Below are positions 36,301 to 47,546 of a DNA stretch of 64,000 bases, piece after piece. The stretch's first letter is position 1. Each line of letters opens with the position of its first letter. The DNA lies in the NCBI GenBank assembly GCA_037501455.1, contig CM074863.1, forward strand, positions 55,905,501-55,969,500. The letters run 5' to 3'. A program made the position numbers and the translations under genes. The stretch is from Lantana camara. Its lineage: Eukaryota > Streptophyta > Magnoliopsida > Lamiales > Verbenaceae. The notes beneath the pieces are model-generated. The model was not told where the DNA came from, did not search any database, and saw only the letters and a list, made by a program, of their open reading frames with translations.

Positions 36301-37360
36301 CCATGAAAGTTGGTATATGTTATGTTCTGTTCTGTTATGGGGCCCAGGAGCTACGGGTAAGGAGCCCCCGGGACGGTATCGGGCCGTCGGGGATATACCT
36401 GTGCGTAGTCTCCATCTGTATGAAAAGGATCTACCGGGACCCACCAGGAGGTTTGGTTGGGAAACGGAGTCCTGAGGGTATGAGTAGCAATCAGCACTCC
36501 CCTCGACCGTATGGATGGTTAGGGTCGCGCAACCCTACCATCACCCGGAGTTGAGGTTGGTATGTTATTTCTGTTTTGTTATGATATGAGGAGTTGAGGT
36601 TGGAAGCTCGTACTCGCCGAGCATATGTTATGATCTGTTATGGGATTTATGAATCGGGATAGAGTCTTTCTGAAAGTGGTTTCTAAACTTATATCTATAT
36701 CTATTTTGGGTTGTTTTGAAATGTTCTGGTATGCAACACCTATCCCCGGTTCATGAATCCACCCTTTTGATATGTGCTGTGCTCTGTATATGTATATTGT
36801 GGGTGTGCGTTAGCCCCCCTCACTCAGTCAGTTGACTGACACCTCATTTATCTTTTAGTTTGCAGGTTTCCTTTTGGCTTGAGCTAGGCGGAAGTGAGTC
36901 CCTTGAGTCACACTTGCCAGTTTAGTTGGTATTAGGATGCATTTGTCGCATACTTTATTTATGTTATGTATTTATGTTTCACACTTGAAGGTTATGTTTA
37001 TGTTCTCCTTAGACTTAAACCCGTGTGGGGTTAGTAAGCTAGTATTTGGATGTTAGTAGATATTATGATGGTACGTATGCTACTTATTATGTTGGATTAT
37101 GAATTGATTCGGGACTAGGTATTTATGCTAGTTGAACCCGTCATCTGCTTTGCATGTTTTGTTTTGAATGCTTCCGCTATCTATTGTTGTTGGTTTAATT
37201 GCTTCCGCACTCTGAGTTTGTCAAGTTAGATCCGCCTAGCCTAGTGTGTGAGTTGGTCTCCCGTTCGCTCTGATTCGGATTCGGGCATGGACTTTCATTT
37301 CATGCTTTGGGTCTGGGTCATAGTGCGGGGGATGTGGCATCCTCCGTTTGGGGTGTTACA
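33323..37360 (+). mobile_element. LARD-like 5' LTR
   Basis: It runs TGTAACACCCC to GGGGTGTTACA. Features: GC-rich leader block (33791-34617), motif GCCGTGCGTC (35896-35926), exon-like block (35964-36036), structured GC-rich segment around 36340-36545, hairpin CAGTCA-GT-TGACTG (36825-36838) and TTTGCAG (36859-36865). Unlike the other gypsy LTRs it has no 16-bp palindrome array. Confidence 0.95.
33791..34617 (+). other. GC-rich leader block with 33-bp duplication in the LARD-like LTR
   Basis: About 830 bp of C-rich sequence in an AT-rich LTR. It includes a 33-bp tandem duplication (33841-33873 and 33874-33906) and ends at TTTCTTTGGTAAAC, the position of the donor-like site in other LTRs. Three overlapping plus-strand frames (176, 137 and 87 codons) are open, rich in Ser, Pro, His and Arg, and match no family I recognise. 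The openness probably reflects base composition. It could be an enlarged first exon or a captured host fragment. Confidence 0.5.
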
Positions 37361-37380
37361 TCCTTAAGTGGTATCAGAGC
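37361..37380 (+). other. LARD-like primer-binding site
   Basis: TCCTTAAG then TGGTATCAGAGC (37369-37380), complementary to the 3' end of initiator-Met tRNA, directly after the LTR end. The same site is used by element D. Confidence 0.9.
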
Positions 37381-38981
37381 TCTAGGTTGCAAAACCGAGC
37401 TCTTGAGTCGTGTTGAGTCTGTCTAGGTCGTACGGCATAGGAATAACTGCGCATTGCATTTGTTTGACTTGATATTTTGATCCTTCAGCATGAATTATTT
37501 CGTGATTATATGATTGTGTGCACATTATGACTTTGATTATGCAACATCTTATTTCATGTGCTTTATAAATTTCAACTAATTGTTGCATTTACGTGATATA
37601 CTTGTTACATTTCATTTGCATCTTTAACCCGCATGCATCGAATTTAGTGTTTGAATTTCAGGGTGCCCTATGAGTCAACACTAAGATTTCCCTCCGTCAA
37701 CACTACCTATTGGCACTACAACAAGAACACGCCATAATTCGAAGATGAAAGAATTCCTTTACTAAGATCAACGGTCATGAAAGGGTTCAGGGTTGAAGGA
37801 ATGAGATTTGCTATATTGACTTACTATCTTAAAGTCAATTGAAAGATGGAATTTGACGAATTTTCACCTTGAGGATTCGTTCATTTGAAAGTAGTCACCT
37901 TGTGGATGGAAATGAGTCAATGGAGGAGAATTTGAGCAAGTAGAACCCGTTTTGAAGGAGTTTGATGAACTTTCGCCTTGATGATTCGTTCATTTGGAAG
38001 TAGTCACCTTGTTCATGGAAACGAGCTAATGAAGAAGAATCCGATCAAATAAGATCCGATCAGGTTTGAGGGATGTGGATAAGTAACCATGTTACTTAAG
38101 CAACGAGCTAGAAGCCATCGGTGAGTGTTGAAGGTTTTAGTGCCGTTTAGAGTTAACGAACGACAAGACAAGATTGGTTGTTAGCTCTCTGGGTGTTTTC
38201 TTTCTGCTGAGATGGAAGATTCTGCTGAGGTGGAAGATTCTACTGAGATGGGAATAGATCACGTAGATGCCAAAAGATTTTATTCAAGTTTTAGAATCAT
38301 ATACCATGGATTGCTTTGGGGAAATGATTAATACCACTAGCGCCGAACTTAGTTTTGAGATAGATTTATGATTGACAACCGATTTATGGGCAATTCTTGA
38401 AGATGAACAGGTTAAGGTTTCACACATGAATTAGGATTCTTGGTGGGAATCTAAGATGATTCTGGTTGAACAAGGGCTACGGTTCGGTAGAGAGTTGGAT
38501 TGTAAGCATGCTTGTTGGATCACCTCTTCACATAAAGGATTCAAGACGAAGAAGTCCAGTTGACGAGTTTTGCATCATTGTCGGCTTAATCAACTCCTAC
38601 TACTTCACCTCAACTTCCTGTCAAGAGTTTGACACTACGGTGACCGGTACGCCAAGCATTCATGGCATTCACATACATGCATCGCTTAAGTATTTTTATC
38701 TTGTTTTGTTTGATCTGTGCGATGATTGTCGTTGTTCTGATTGTGATAACGTGGCTACCTGATCTAACATTGATAACCTGGAATATCTGTTTTGGTGAAC
38801 TATTGCTGAAATGAATAAGTTACGTGTTTATGTGGATTAAGCATGTCTATGTGATTTAAAACTCCCTTGATTGCTCACTAACCTCGCATATAACATACAT
38901 AAGGTCACAGTATGTATGAATGTTGATCTGTGGATTTATGTGCAAGAGAGACCTTAGGCTCCCTCTTTTGGTTACCTGTTG
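37381..38981 (+). other. LARD-like internal region, non-coding part
   Basis: No gag, pol or other protein family is recognised in any frame; stops are frequent. It opens with the same GTTGCAAAACC phrase that follows the primer site in gypsy elements. An ATG in CCCTATGAGTCAAC near 37671 may be a vestige of a gag start. A 98-bp imperfect tandem duplication lies at 37852-38058. A marginal inverted repeat (38944-38967) precedes the main stem-loop array. Confidence 0.7.
37852..38058 (+). repeat. 98-bp imperfect tandem duplication in the LARD-like interior
   Basis: Two units, 37852-37949 and 37961-38058, share TTTGAYGAA, GATTCGTTCATTTG and AAGTAGTCACCTTG in the same order, with scattered substitutions. 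No frame is open across it. Confidence 0.75.
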
Positions 38982-39316
38982 GAGAGATGTAGGATTCTCT
39001 CTATTTATGTGATAGAAAGATGTTGGATTCTTTCTAAGTTTCATGCATGAGAGATGTTGGATTCTCTCGTACTTAGATATTCGGAGATGCTGGATTCTCT
39101 TGAATTTAGGGGTTTGAGAAATGTTGGATTTTCTCAAACTAGAATGTTGGAAGATGTTGGAATCTGTCCAACTTAGGCTGTGAGACGGGGTTCTCACAAT
39201 TGTTTGCTCGAGAGACGGGGCTCTCTCTTATGTGATCGAGAGACGGGGTTCTCTCGCTTTCTGTGTTCGAGAGGCGGGGTCCTCTCACCTTTTGTGCTGT
39301 GAGATGGGATTCTCTC
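38982..39316 (+). repeat. Array of 11 stem-loops in the LARD-like interior
   Basis: Stem-loops at 38982-39001, 39013-39036, 39049-39068, 39083-39100, 39112-39139, 39146-39172, 39179-39198, 39210-39227, 39237-39256, 39269-39286 and 39299-39316. Start spacing is 27-36 bp, mean 31.7. The first six have an 8-nt loop, TGTTGGAT or a close variant. The last five have a 6-nt loop, CGGGGT or close. Stems differ between units yet stay paired: GAGAGA/TCTCTC, TAGAAAGA/TCTTTCTA, GTTTGAGAAA/TTTCTCAAAC, TGTGAGA/TCTCACA, GAGAGG/CCTCTC. The weakest are the fourth (one G-U) and the last (4 bp). No protein reading frame explains them. Confidence 0.9.
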
Positions 39317-39643
39317 TTGTTTGTTGTGGCTGCGTTACGCGTTGTCCTGGCTACTGTCTGCAAGTGACGAGTTTACGATGCCATCGAAGTTGAGTGCAGT
39401 GACAACTATTCGTCTAATGGAAATGGTCGAACAACTTGATGAAAGCAACGATCCAGTACTCAAATGGATCCCAATGACAACGAGACATCGCGAGAAGGGT
39501 CAGTGAAGACAATGAGAGTAAACTTCACAACGGAGGCTATATTTTACGCAACTCCTCGAGAAGGGGCTAAAACACTATCAACTCGAAGCTTTTCCAGCTC
39601 AGGAGTGGAACCTGGGGACCAGGTTCTCTTAAGGGGGAAAGGT
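39317..39643 (+). promoter_or_regulatory. LARD-like 3' internal end, pre-PPT hairpin and polypurine tract
   Basis: About 290 bp of unassigned sequence, then GAACCTGG-GGA-CCAGGTTC (39608-39626), an 8-bp stem at the same place as the hairpins of elements A and C. The tract AAGGGGGAAAGGT follows and the 3' LTR begins at 39644. Confidence 0.8.
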
Positions 39644-42600
39644 TGTAACACCCCGCATTTTCAGAGCAAGACACGATGCCGTTTCCGTGCGATTAGATTG
39701 TTATTTATTTAACTTTGCATGTGCTTGAATTGATTTAATTCACGCCTTAATTATTTAATTGACCCAATTGCAATCTTATGAAAATAAGTGGACTTAATTG
39801 AAATATGTGTTTTGTGCCTAATTGCTCTTTAATTTAAATTATGTGGGCTAATTTGTAATTATTGAAATTTGGGGATCATTTTCTAATTATGAGAAATTCA
39901 ATTTGGACTTATTTGAACACTACTCTAAATCTTGGGGGTACTTTTATAATTTCTTAAACTTTAACTGGACTTAATTGACTTTGTATGGAACTTGGGGACT
40001 CAATCGCATCACCTATTTTCTTGAGGGACTTGTTCACAATTTATGGGAGTTGGGGCTGATATATCGTGTAAACCCTAGCTGCCATTTCATTTTCTCTCCT
40101 CCCACCTATCCTTGAGCAGCTGCGCAGTCACTTCTCCTCCTCCATGCCGAATCGCCACCATCTCCGGTCATCTTCTCCGAGGATGCGCCGCCGCCTCCGG
40201 TCATCTTCTCCGAGGATGTGCCGCCACTACGCTACCCTTTCATCTCCCTCACTCAACCTCTCTTATTTGTCTCTATTCTTTTCCCTTTCTCAGCCGCAAA
40301 GACTGGCGATGCCAGCAGCAGCGGAAATATCCGCCACCCATCCCCACCAACTCCGACCACGCTCCACCACAGCCATCCGTCGCCCCTCACTCCCTCTCGA
40401 TCTTCAGTCGCGACTCAGCCCGCCAGCGCCAACTCTGTCGCCACCACCACCACAAGCTCACCACGGCGTCGGTTGTTCTAGATCCGGCGAGTTCTCTTCA
40501 GACCGCCACCCATTACCGCCGTCTCCGCCGCCCAGCGAGCTCTTCGCCACCATATGACCTCTGTCTCGGATCTTTATCTCTCTCTAGATCTGCCGGCAAC
40601 AACCACCTTATTTCGCCTTCCTCATTCTTTGCTCAGATCTGAGCAGAACCGAGAAGCTCTCTTCCACAGCCAGTAACCATCAGTGACTAGCGGCACCACC
40701 TAGTCCATTTCCAACGACAACCAGCAACAAACTCCCTGTTCCGCCTCTCCTTTTCTAACAACAGAAATAGAGCAGCTGCAAATCGAAGAAGCTGCCGCTT
40801 CGTCGCCAGTTTCAGCCACAAAACGAGCACTTCCACCACCACCGACTAGAATCGCGCCTGATGCCGTCACCTCCGCGGGTTTTCTTTTCTCCAGCAACCG
40901 TCGGAGTTGTCGCCGAGGCTTCTCCTTTCCCCAATTTCTTTGGTAAACCGTCAGACATTGTTTACCCTTAATTAAATTTTGTTTAAATATTCTGTAAATC
41001 AATTTCATATGTATTGTAATGGACTGATTTAAGTGTATACTAGGTTTCTGTATTTCATCAGAAATAAGATTAAATTAGATTGCTGAGAATTGAATTAATT
41101 AGATTTGAATTTGTATGATTTCTACATTTCAAAGTAAATATGATACAATTTAGAATTTATGAACCTGAGTTGCTGAAATGAATCGTACATGTATGCTTTG
41201 ACCTTTTGGTTATATGCTATAGTCTATATATATATATATATTTCATCTCTTGCTGAATTGGATTTGATTCATGAAGAAATTCTAATTTCTTTCTGTATTG
41301 GATTGGATTATATTTCTAATGGGAATATGCTAATTATGGTGTAACTGTTTCGTGTTGCTCCAATTTAATTAAATAGAACAAACAAGTATGTTCTTAGAAT
41401 AATGGTGGAATTGACCAATGTGTGTAACATGTGTATATGTCCATGTTTTGCAATTGAATGAAGATTGATTAATGTAAGAAGAAACTGAATATCACACCCT
41501 TCAAAGTTTTGAGCTGTTATTCTTTTAAATGTTTAATTCTCCAAGTGACTGTTATAGCATGTTGGTTAAGTAATAAATGAATTATTTTGTTTGTGGTAAT
41601 TGAATTTTAATAATTAATATAGTTATTTGGTAGGAATTCAGGTAACCGAATTGAAATTTGGGTTGTAACCTATTTAATGAATTTTCAAATTGATAACTCT
41701 TAAGTAATCATGCATGGTGACTCTAAGAATTAGATTGATTAAACATATTTTATATCTTTGCTAATATAATTTGAATTGAAATTTTAGTTAAACTTTAGAT
41801 CTTTACAGAATGTAATAAATTGGGGACGATGAGTTTCGTTACTTACAAATTGTGTGCCATGAATATTGATGTATGGAATTTTATAAATGTATATGTATAA
41901 CTGTTCCATTTTAATATTTAAATTATTAAACTAGAACTCTAAATCTTATAATTACAAGAATTTATGCATATGTATACCTTGTGTAGTGGTAGTATCTACG
42001 TTGTACCATGTAAGGTGAACGTACTTAAATTTAATTGATTGGTTTCTGGATAACACAGTTTGGATTCGTTTAATTGGTTCGCTTACTGAATTGTCTGAGA
42101 TTAATTATATGTCTAATATGCAAAGTGAGATATTAATTGTGCACGTGAGCACTTTCATGTCAATTCTTGTAATTCCTGTAAACTTGTCATATCATAAGCA
42201 TCTCATGTTGAGCATTGCCGTGCGTCTATGTGGTTCATGATTGAGTCTTGTCTCACGAGTACATTGTATTTCCTTTCTGTCCAGTAATCTCCACAGCGGA
42301 GACGACCCGATCAAGTTTGCATTCATCTTGTCAGTTCTCGTTCCCATCGCTTCTCAGGTGAGGTTTAGGATTTTGTATAGTTATGCGACCTATGGCCTTA
42401 ATATGCTGATTTTAACCCTTGCATGCGAGTATATCTATTATAGATACGTATGTGTTGGATATGATATGTTTATGACCTTGTGAATCAGCTCTGTTTTGGA
42501 AAATTAGATATGAAAGCATATGTAAGCTGTTTTGAAAAGTTATGCTATAGAAACCCGTTTTTGAGGCATATATAAGCCAGTTTGGAAAATCAGTTATGTT

Positions 42601-43681
42601 ATGATTATGTAGCGAGAATTGCCATGAAAGTTGGTATATGTTATGTTCTGTTCTGTTATGGGGCCCAGGAGCTACGGGTAAGGAGCCCCCGGGACGGTAT
42701 CGGGCCGTCGGGGATATACCTGTGCGTAGTCTCCATCTGTATGAAAAGGATCTACCGGGACCCACCAGGAGGTTTGGTTGGGAAACGGAGTCCTGAGGGT
42801 ATGAGTAGCAATCAGCACTCCCCTCGACCGTATGGATGGTTAGGGTCGCGCAACCCTACCATCACCCGGAGTTGAGGTTGGTATGTTATTTCTGTTTTGT
42901 TATGATATGAGGAGTTGAGGTTGGAAGCTCGTACTCGCCGAGCATATGTTATGATCTGTTATGGGATTTATGAATCGGGATAGAGTCTTTCTGAAAGTGG
43001 TTTCTAAACTTATATCTATATCTATTTTGGGTTGTTTTGAAATGTTCTGGTATGCAACACCTATCCCCGGTTCATGAATCCACCCTTTTGATATGTGCTG
43101 TGCTCTGTATATGTATATTGTGGGTGTGCGTTAGCCCCCCTCACTCAGTCAGTTGACTGACACCTCATTTATCTTTTAGTTTGCAGGTTTCCTTTTGGCT
43201 TGAGCTAGGCGGAAGTGAGTCCCTTGAGTCACACTTGTCAGTTTAGTTGGTATTAGGATGCATTTGTCGCATACTTTATTTATGTTATGTATTTATGTTT
43301 CACACTTGAAGGTTATGTTTATGTTCTCCTTAGACTTAAACCCGTGTGGGGTTAGTAAGCTAGTATTTGGATGTTAGTAGATATTATGATGGTACGTATG
43401 CTACTTATTATGTTGGATTATGAATTGATTCGGGACTAGGTATTTATGCTAGTTGAACCCGTCATCTGCTTTGCATGTTTTGTTTTGAATGCTTCCGCTA
43501 TCTATTGTTGTTGGTTTAATTGCTTCCGCACTCTGAGTTTGTCAAGTTAGATCCGCCTAGCCTAGTGTGTGAGTTGGTCTCCCGTTCGCTCTGATTCGGA
43601 TTCGGGCATGGACTTTCATTTCATGCTTCGGGTCTGGGTCATAGTGCGGGGGATGTGGCATCCTCCGTTTGGGGTGTTACA
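39644..43681 (+). mobile_element. LARD-like 3' LTR
   Basis: 4,038 bp. It differs from the 5' LTR at about five bases (two near 41900-41915, one near 41985, one near 43237, one near 43629). The same internal signals recur at an offset of 6,321, including the exon-like block (42285-42357) and hairpin (43146-43159). Confidence 0.95.
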
Positions 43682-44522
43682 AAAATGGTTTTTCAAAAAT
43701 TCCCATTAGGTCCCTAGTTACTAATTCATTCCTAAATGTAGAAATTTCTCGGGACACTTTTACCTATCCAATATTTCGTTCAAATGAATCCTTACAAAAT
43801 TTTATGAATTATGATATCATTCCCAAACCCCAACTCTTATTTTAGCTCTCGTAGTAGCCAAAACCGGCCAAAAACCCTACTTTAATCCTAGTTTAGAGAT
43901 TTTCGAAATTCAACGTTTTCCCTATCCAGTACTATAACCAAAACAATCCTCGAATTATTTTATGAATTTTAAGTTATTTTCCAAGCCTTAATTCAATTCC
44001 TAGCTTGTTTTATGAATTATTCCTATTTTCCCTAAAGTATTATTCCCGCCGTAAAAACTAACTTTCAAACCGTACAACATTTGGTATCCAATATTATACT
44101 CAAAATAATCCTTAAATTATTCTAAGAAACATGAACACCTTTTCGAAAATTAATTCACATCTTATCTCTGTTTTGAGTATTTTCTCATATTTTTCAAAAT
44201 TTCAAACGCCTACTACTTTAATTTTAGATGTTTAAACGTTAAGTGTTCATAACCATCGGAAAGCTCTTTCGATTATCTTCCTTTTGCAATTTTTCTCATT
44301 TCAAACTAAGATCTAGAAATTCTTCTATGTTTTTATTACTATTTTCACCCTATTTTAGATTTATTTTATTATGATGTATTTATTACACAATACATGAATA
44401 CATAAGCATATACATCATGTACAAAACACCTTAATACACTATAATTATACACCTACCTACCCTAAAGCCTTATTCACTAACCTAACAAATTAATAATGCC
44501 ACTTAGGTTCTAATTCCATACC

Positions 44523-44530
44523 TATAAATA
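44523..44530 (+). promoter_or_regulatory. TATA box of LTR A (second copy)
   Basis: TATAAATA, matching 3775-3782 in the first copy, about 50 bp before the CTCTCTCTCT leader. Confidence 0.5.
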
Positions 44531-44970
44531 CCCACTTCAAATTAATTTCCAAGACACACCAAAATCACTCATCTCTCTCTCTAAACTCTCGGCATCAGCC
44601 CCTTTCTTCATATAAGGTGTGTTTTTATTTTATTATTTCATGCTTTATATATTGTTTTTTAATATATTATAGTTATAGCATGCTTAGATTTAATTAAATT
44701 ATGCTTTAGGAATTTTAATATGTCAAAATTGTTAGTTTCGTGTACAACGTGCTTACATTATGAATTTTATTTGATTAAATACATGAATTATGATATGATA
44801 TAATATGAATATGTGTTTAAATATTTATGATCTTATTTTTTAAAATTCATGCCTAGAATAATTTATTTAAAATTATTTTATGATTAAAGTTACATAAAGT
44901 GCTACATTTTAAGTTTAATTATGTGTTATGAACTTAGAACCTATTAAATATGATCATGAACTAATATGAA

Positions 44971-46604
44971 TGTAGCACCCGAAGCGCAAAGATGCCACAT
45001 TACATGAACTAAACTATAGCGAACGGGAGACAATAAAAATAAAATGACAACTAGCTAGGCGGGACTAACCCCAAACCACGTAATCAATTTATAATAATAT
45101 AAGCGGAAGCATAAGCAATACTAATGAACATATGACATGCACCAGAATGTATACGATATTCTTTACATGTGCTTCAATACCACATATCAAATAGTAACCC
45201 TAGTACAAATGCTTCATCAACTTTCCCGACACATAACAATGAAATGAACTGTGCAAGACCTGAATGAAAGACTGGACACGACTCTAATCCCGCCTAGCAT
45301 GCACCTGCAAGAACCTGAAAGGTGGAGGCGTCAGTCTATGAAGACTGAGTGAGGGGCATAAATAAATATTAGCGTAATTATCATGCAAGTCATAAACTCG
45401 GGTAAAGTTTTAAAAAGGAAAAATAATATAAGTTCAAGCATGGAATATTCTTCGCTCGAGAATACAACTATCCAGTTTAACAATTCATTGAATTCAGTTC
45501 ATGCAGTACGTGGCCCGGCGAGTAAAGGCAAATCTCCAACCTTACACCAACAGTGAACAATACATGCTTGCTTTATTATTTAATATGTGGTCATGTAATT
45601 CAATTACAGTGTAGTAGTGCGGTAGTGTATTCAATCAATACTATCAATGAGTGCAATCAATACAATAACCCTAGGATAGCCCGCGGTGTCGGACCCGTCC
45701 CCAGTCTCCTTCTCTCTCTAATGATGGGAAGGTAACGAGCCTTCACCATCCACAACATGGTGTACGTCAGGAACATGACTCCCACGCACGGGATTTCTTC
45801 CTCCACCAACCTCCTGGTGGATTCAGAGGTGATCCCACATGATGAGGGAAGTGCAGAGTTACCCGTCAGCTCTATGTTTTCCCGGTTGGCTCATACACTA
45901 ACCCTCGGGCCCAAAGTGAACAATCATGCTTACCCGCCAAAACATGCACGATACATGGCTTGCTTTTCATGAACATGGCTTGCTTGTAATCATGAGTAAA
46001 TTCCATGAAAATTATAGATATAAATACCTTTTGACCGAAATCTCAGGTAAGGGTTGTATAGGTTCTATGTAACTAGAAATTAAACCTCACCAGACGGGCG
46101 ACAAGATGACTCAAGGATGCATGAAGGTGCTTATTTGATCAATGATCTCCGCCCTGGAGAAGAACTGAACAAGAAAGGAAACATAGCGTACTCATGAGAT
46201 ACGACTCGATAATGATACCAAATATGACGCACGACGTAACCATGAACATATTCTTGTATAAATTAACGTATACTTGCATGTAATGATCATATAGATACTT
46301 ATAAATGGAATGGAATAATTTACAAGAAGATAAGTAATTTCACGGAGATCACGTATTCAAGGTATGCAATCAAACAAATTCGGTTTACATAAAGCACAAA
46401 GTTAACAATTAAGTTTAAGTAAGTAAAGATCAAAAAATGCAAAATAACCACATAATTATCAATTATTCAAGTATTCCAATCATATAAATCGCATACGGGA
46501 GCCAAGAGAGTGAAAGGAATGCAAGAAGAGAGGTTTTGGCAAAGTTTGGCAAAAGTTGACAGTTTTCGGGAATGTACAAGCTGTAGGAAAACTGGAATAT
46601 CTTT
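44971..46604 (-). mobile_element. Reverse-strand gypsy LTR piece, family B-like
   Basis: It starts TGTAGCACCC, an inverted LTR end, within LTR A. On the minus strand it has the hairpin CAGTCT-TCAT-AGACTG (45347 to 45332), TTGCAG, an exon-like block (46164 to 46091) and the motif GTGCGTC (46235 to 46201). It is cut at 46604 by element D. The remaining 5' part presumably lies right of the window. The small open frame near 45757 is chance. Confidence 0.8.
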
Positions 46605-47546
46605 TGTGACGCCCCGACTTTTCGGCCGTACAGGTATGACGTAATTGTTTACCTAATTGCGCGAAATAATTATTCATATGTGATTTACATGCTTAATTTT
46701 TATTTTAAATATATTAAATGTGTATATATGTTAATTATTATATCCTAAGTTTTTAATATTTAGTATTTTGTGAATTCATTACAATTGATATTTATTGCCT
46801 AAATCGAACTTGATTGCAACGTGAATTAATTTCCCGAACTTGACTTAATTTCGTTGTGACCTTATTTGATCATTTCATGAACTTTAAGGACTTAATTGTT
46901 CACTTGTCTTGGAATTGTGGCAAATTGCATGACTTAATAAATGAAGGGACTTAATAGCAAATTGGCCATTTCTTCTTCATACTTAGCAGCAATTACGTAT
47001 CATTCCTTTCCTTCATTCATACAAACATTACATACACATTTGCTCTTGCTTCCCTTGCCAACCGAGCCAACCCTCTCAAGATAGGTGGAAGATTTCTTCT
47101 TTCAAGCTTCATTTTTGTGGGTTTTGTGATCATTCAAACATCATCAACATCATCTCACTCCATCTCTTTTCATCTCTTTTTCATTCAAGGTAAGATGGAG
47201 ATTTTGTATGAATTCTTGGATTGAATATGTGAAGCTAGGGTTATGGTTTGGATTGGATAATTTACTTATTTGTTATTGGAGACATGAATACATGCTTTTA
47301 GCTTGAATTTATGCTTGAAGTCTTGGAATTTATGGACTTGGTTGATAAACTTGTATATGGGTTTGATATTGATAAATCTTGATAATCAATGCATGATACG
47401 AGTATTTATGTTAGATTTTACAGTGCTTCAAGTATGGATACACGTTTCTTCAAGTTTTGATTGCATTTGACGATTGAAAATTGGTGTTTTGGTTGGTTTT
47501 TTATGTTGTCCGAGAACTCCCCTGTTTTTTTTCTGCAGCGTACAGT

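Larger units (their letters stand above)
33323..43681 (+). mobile_element. LARD-like non-autonomous LTR element (10,359 bp)
   Basis: Two LTRs of exactly 4,038 bp flank a 2,283-bp internal region with a primer site, a pre-PPT hairpin and a polypurine tract but no gag or pol homology. The target duplication AAAAT is intact (33318-33322 and 43682-43686). About five base differences separate the LTRs, so insertion is recent. Long LTRs with a non-coding interior fit the class called large retrotransposon derivatives. Mobilisation would need proteins from an autonomous relative. The LTR ends and GC-rich blocks resemble the Tekay-like solo LTR at 6565-10086. Confidence 0.95.
33067..44970 (+). mobile_element. 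A-type 3' LTR, split by the LARD-like element
   Basis: The LTR occupies 33067-33322 and continues at 43687-44970. It starts TGTAATAGCCC. The two halves align with 1999-2230 and 2235-4165 of the first copy, less the latter's 756-bp insertion. A TATA box lies at 44523-44530 and a CT-rich leader at about 44572-44615. The right end is cut at 44970, where a reverse-strand LTR begins. Confidence 0.88.

Noticed and set aside
37369..37380. tRNA-like sequence TGGTATCAGAGC, also at 49257 and 52555
   Set aside because: It is only the 12-16 base primer site complementary to tRNA-Met, located right after LTR ends; no cloverleaf surrounds it.
38466..38762. 98-codon open frame in the LARD-like interior as a novel protein
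   Set aside because: No recognisable domain, no supporting start context, and frequent stops around it; it cannot be supported without copies to compare.
38982..39316. CRISPR-like array
   Set aside because: Spacing is regular, but the repeats are short inverted repeats with varying stems, there are no unique spacers of constant size, and the context is a plant retroelement.
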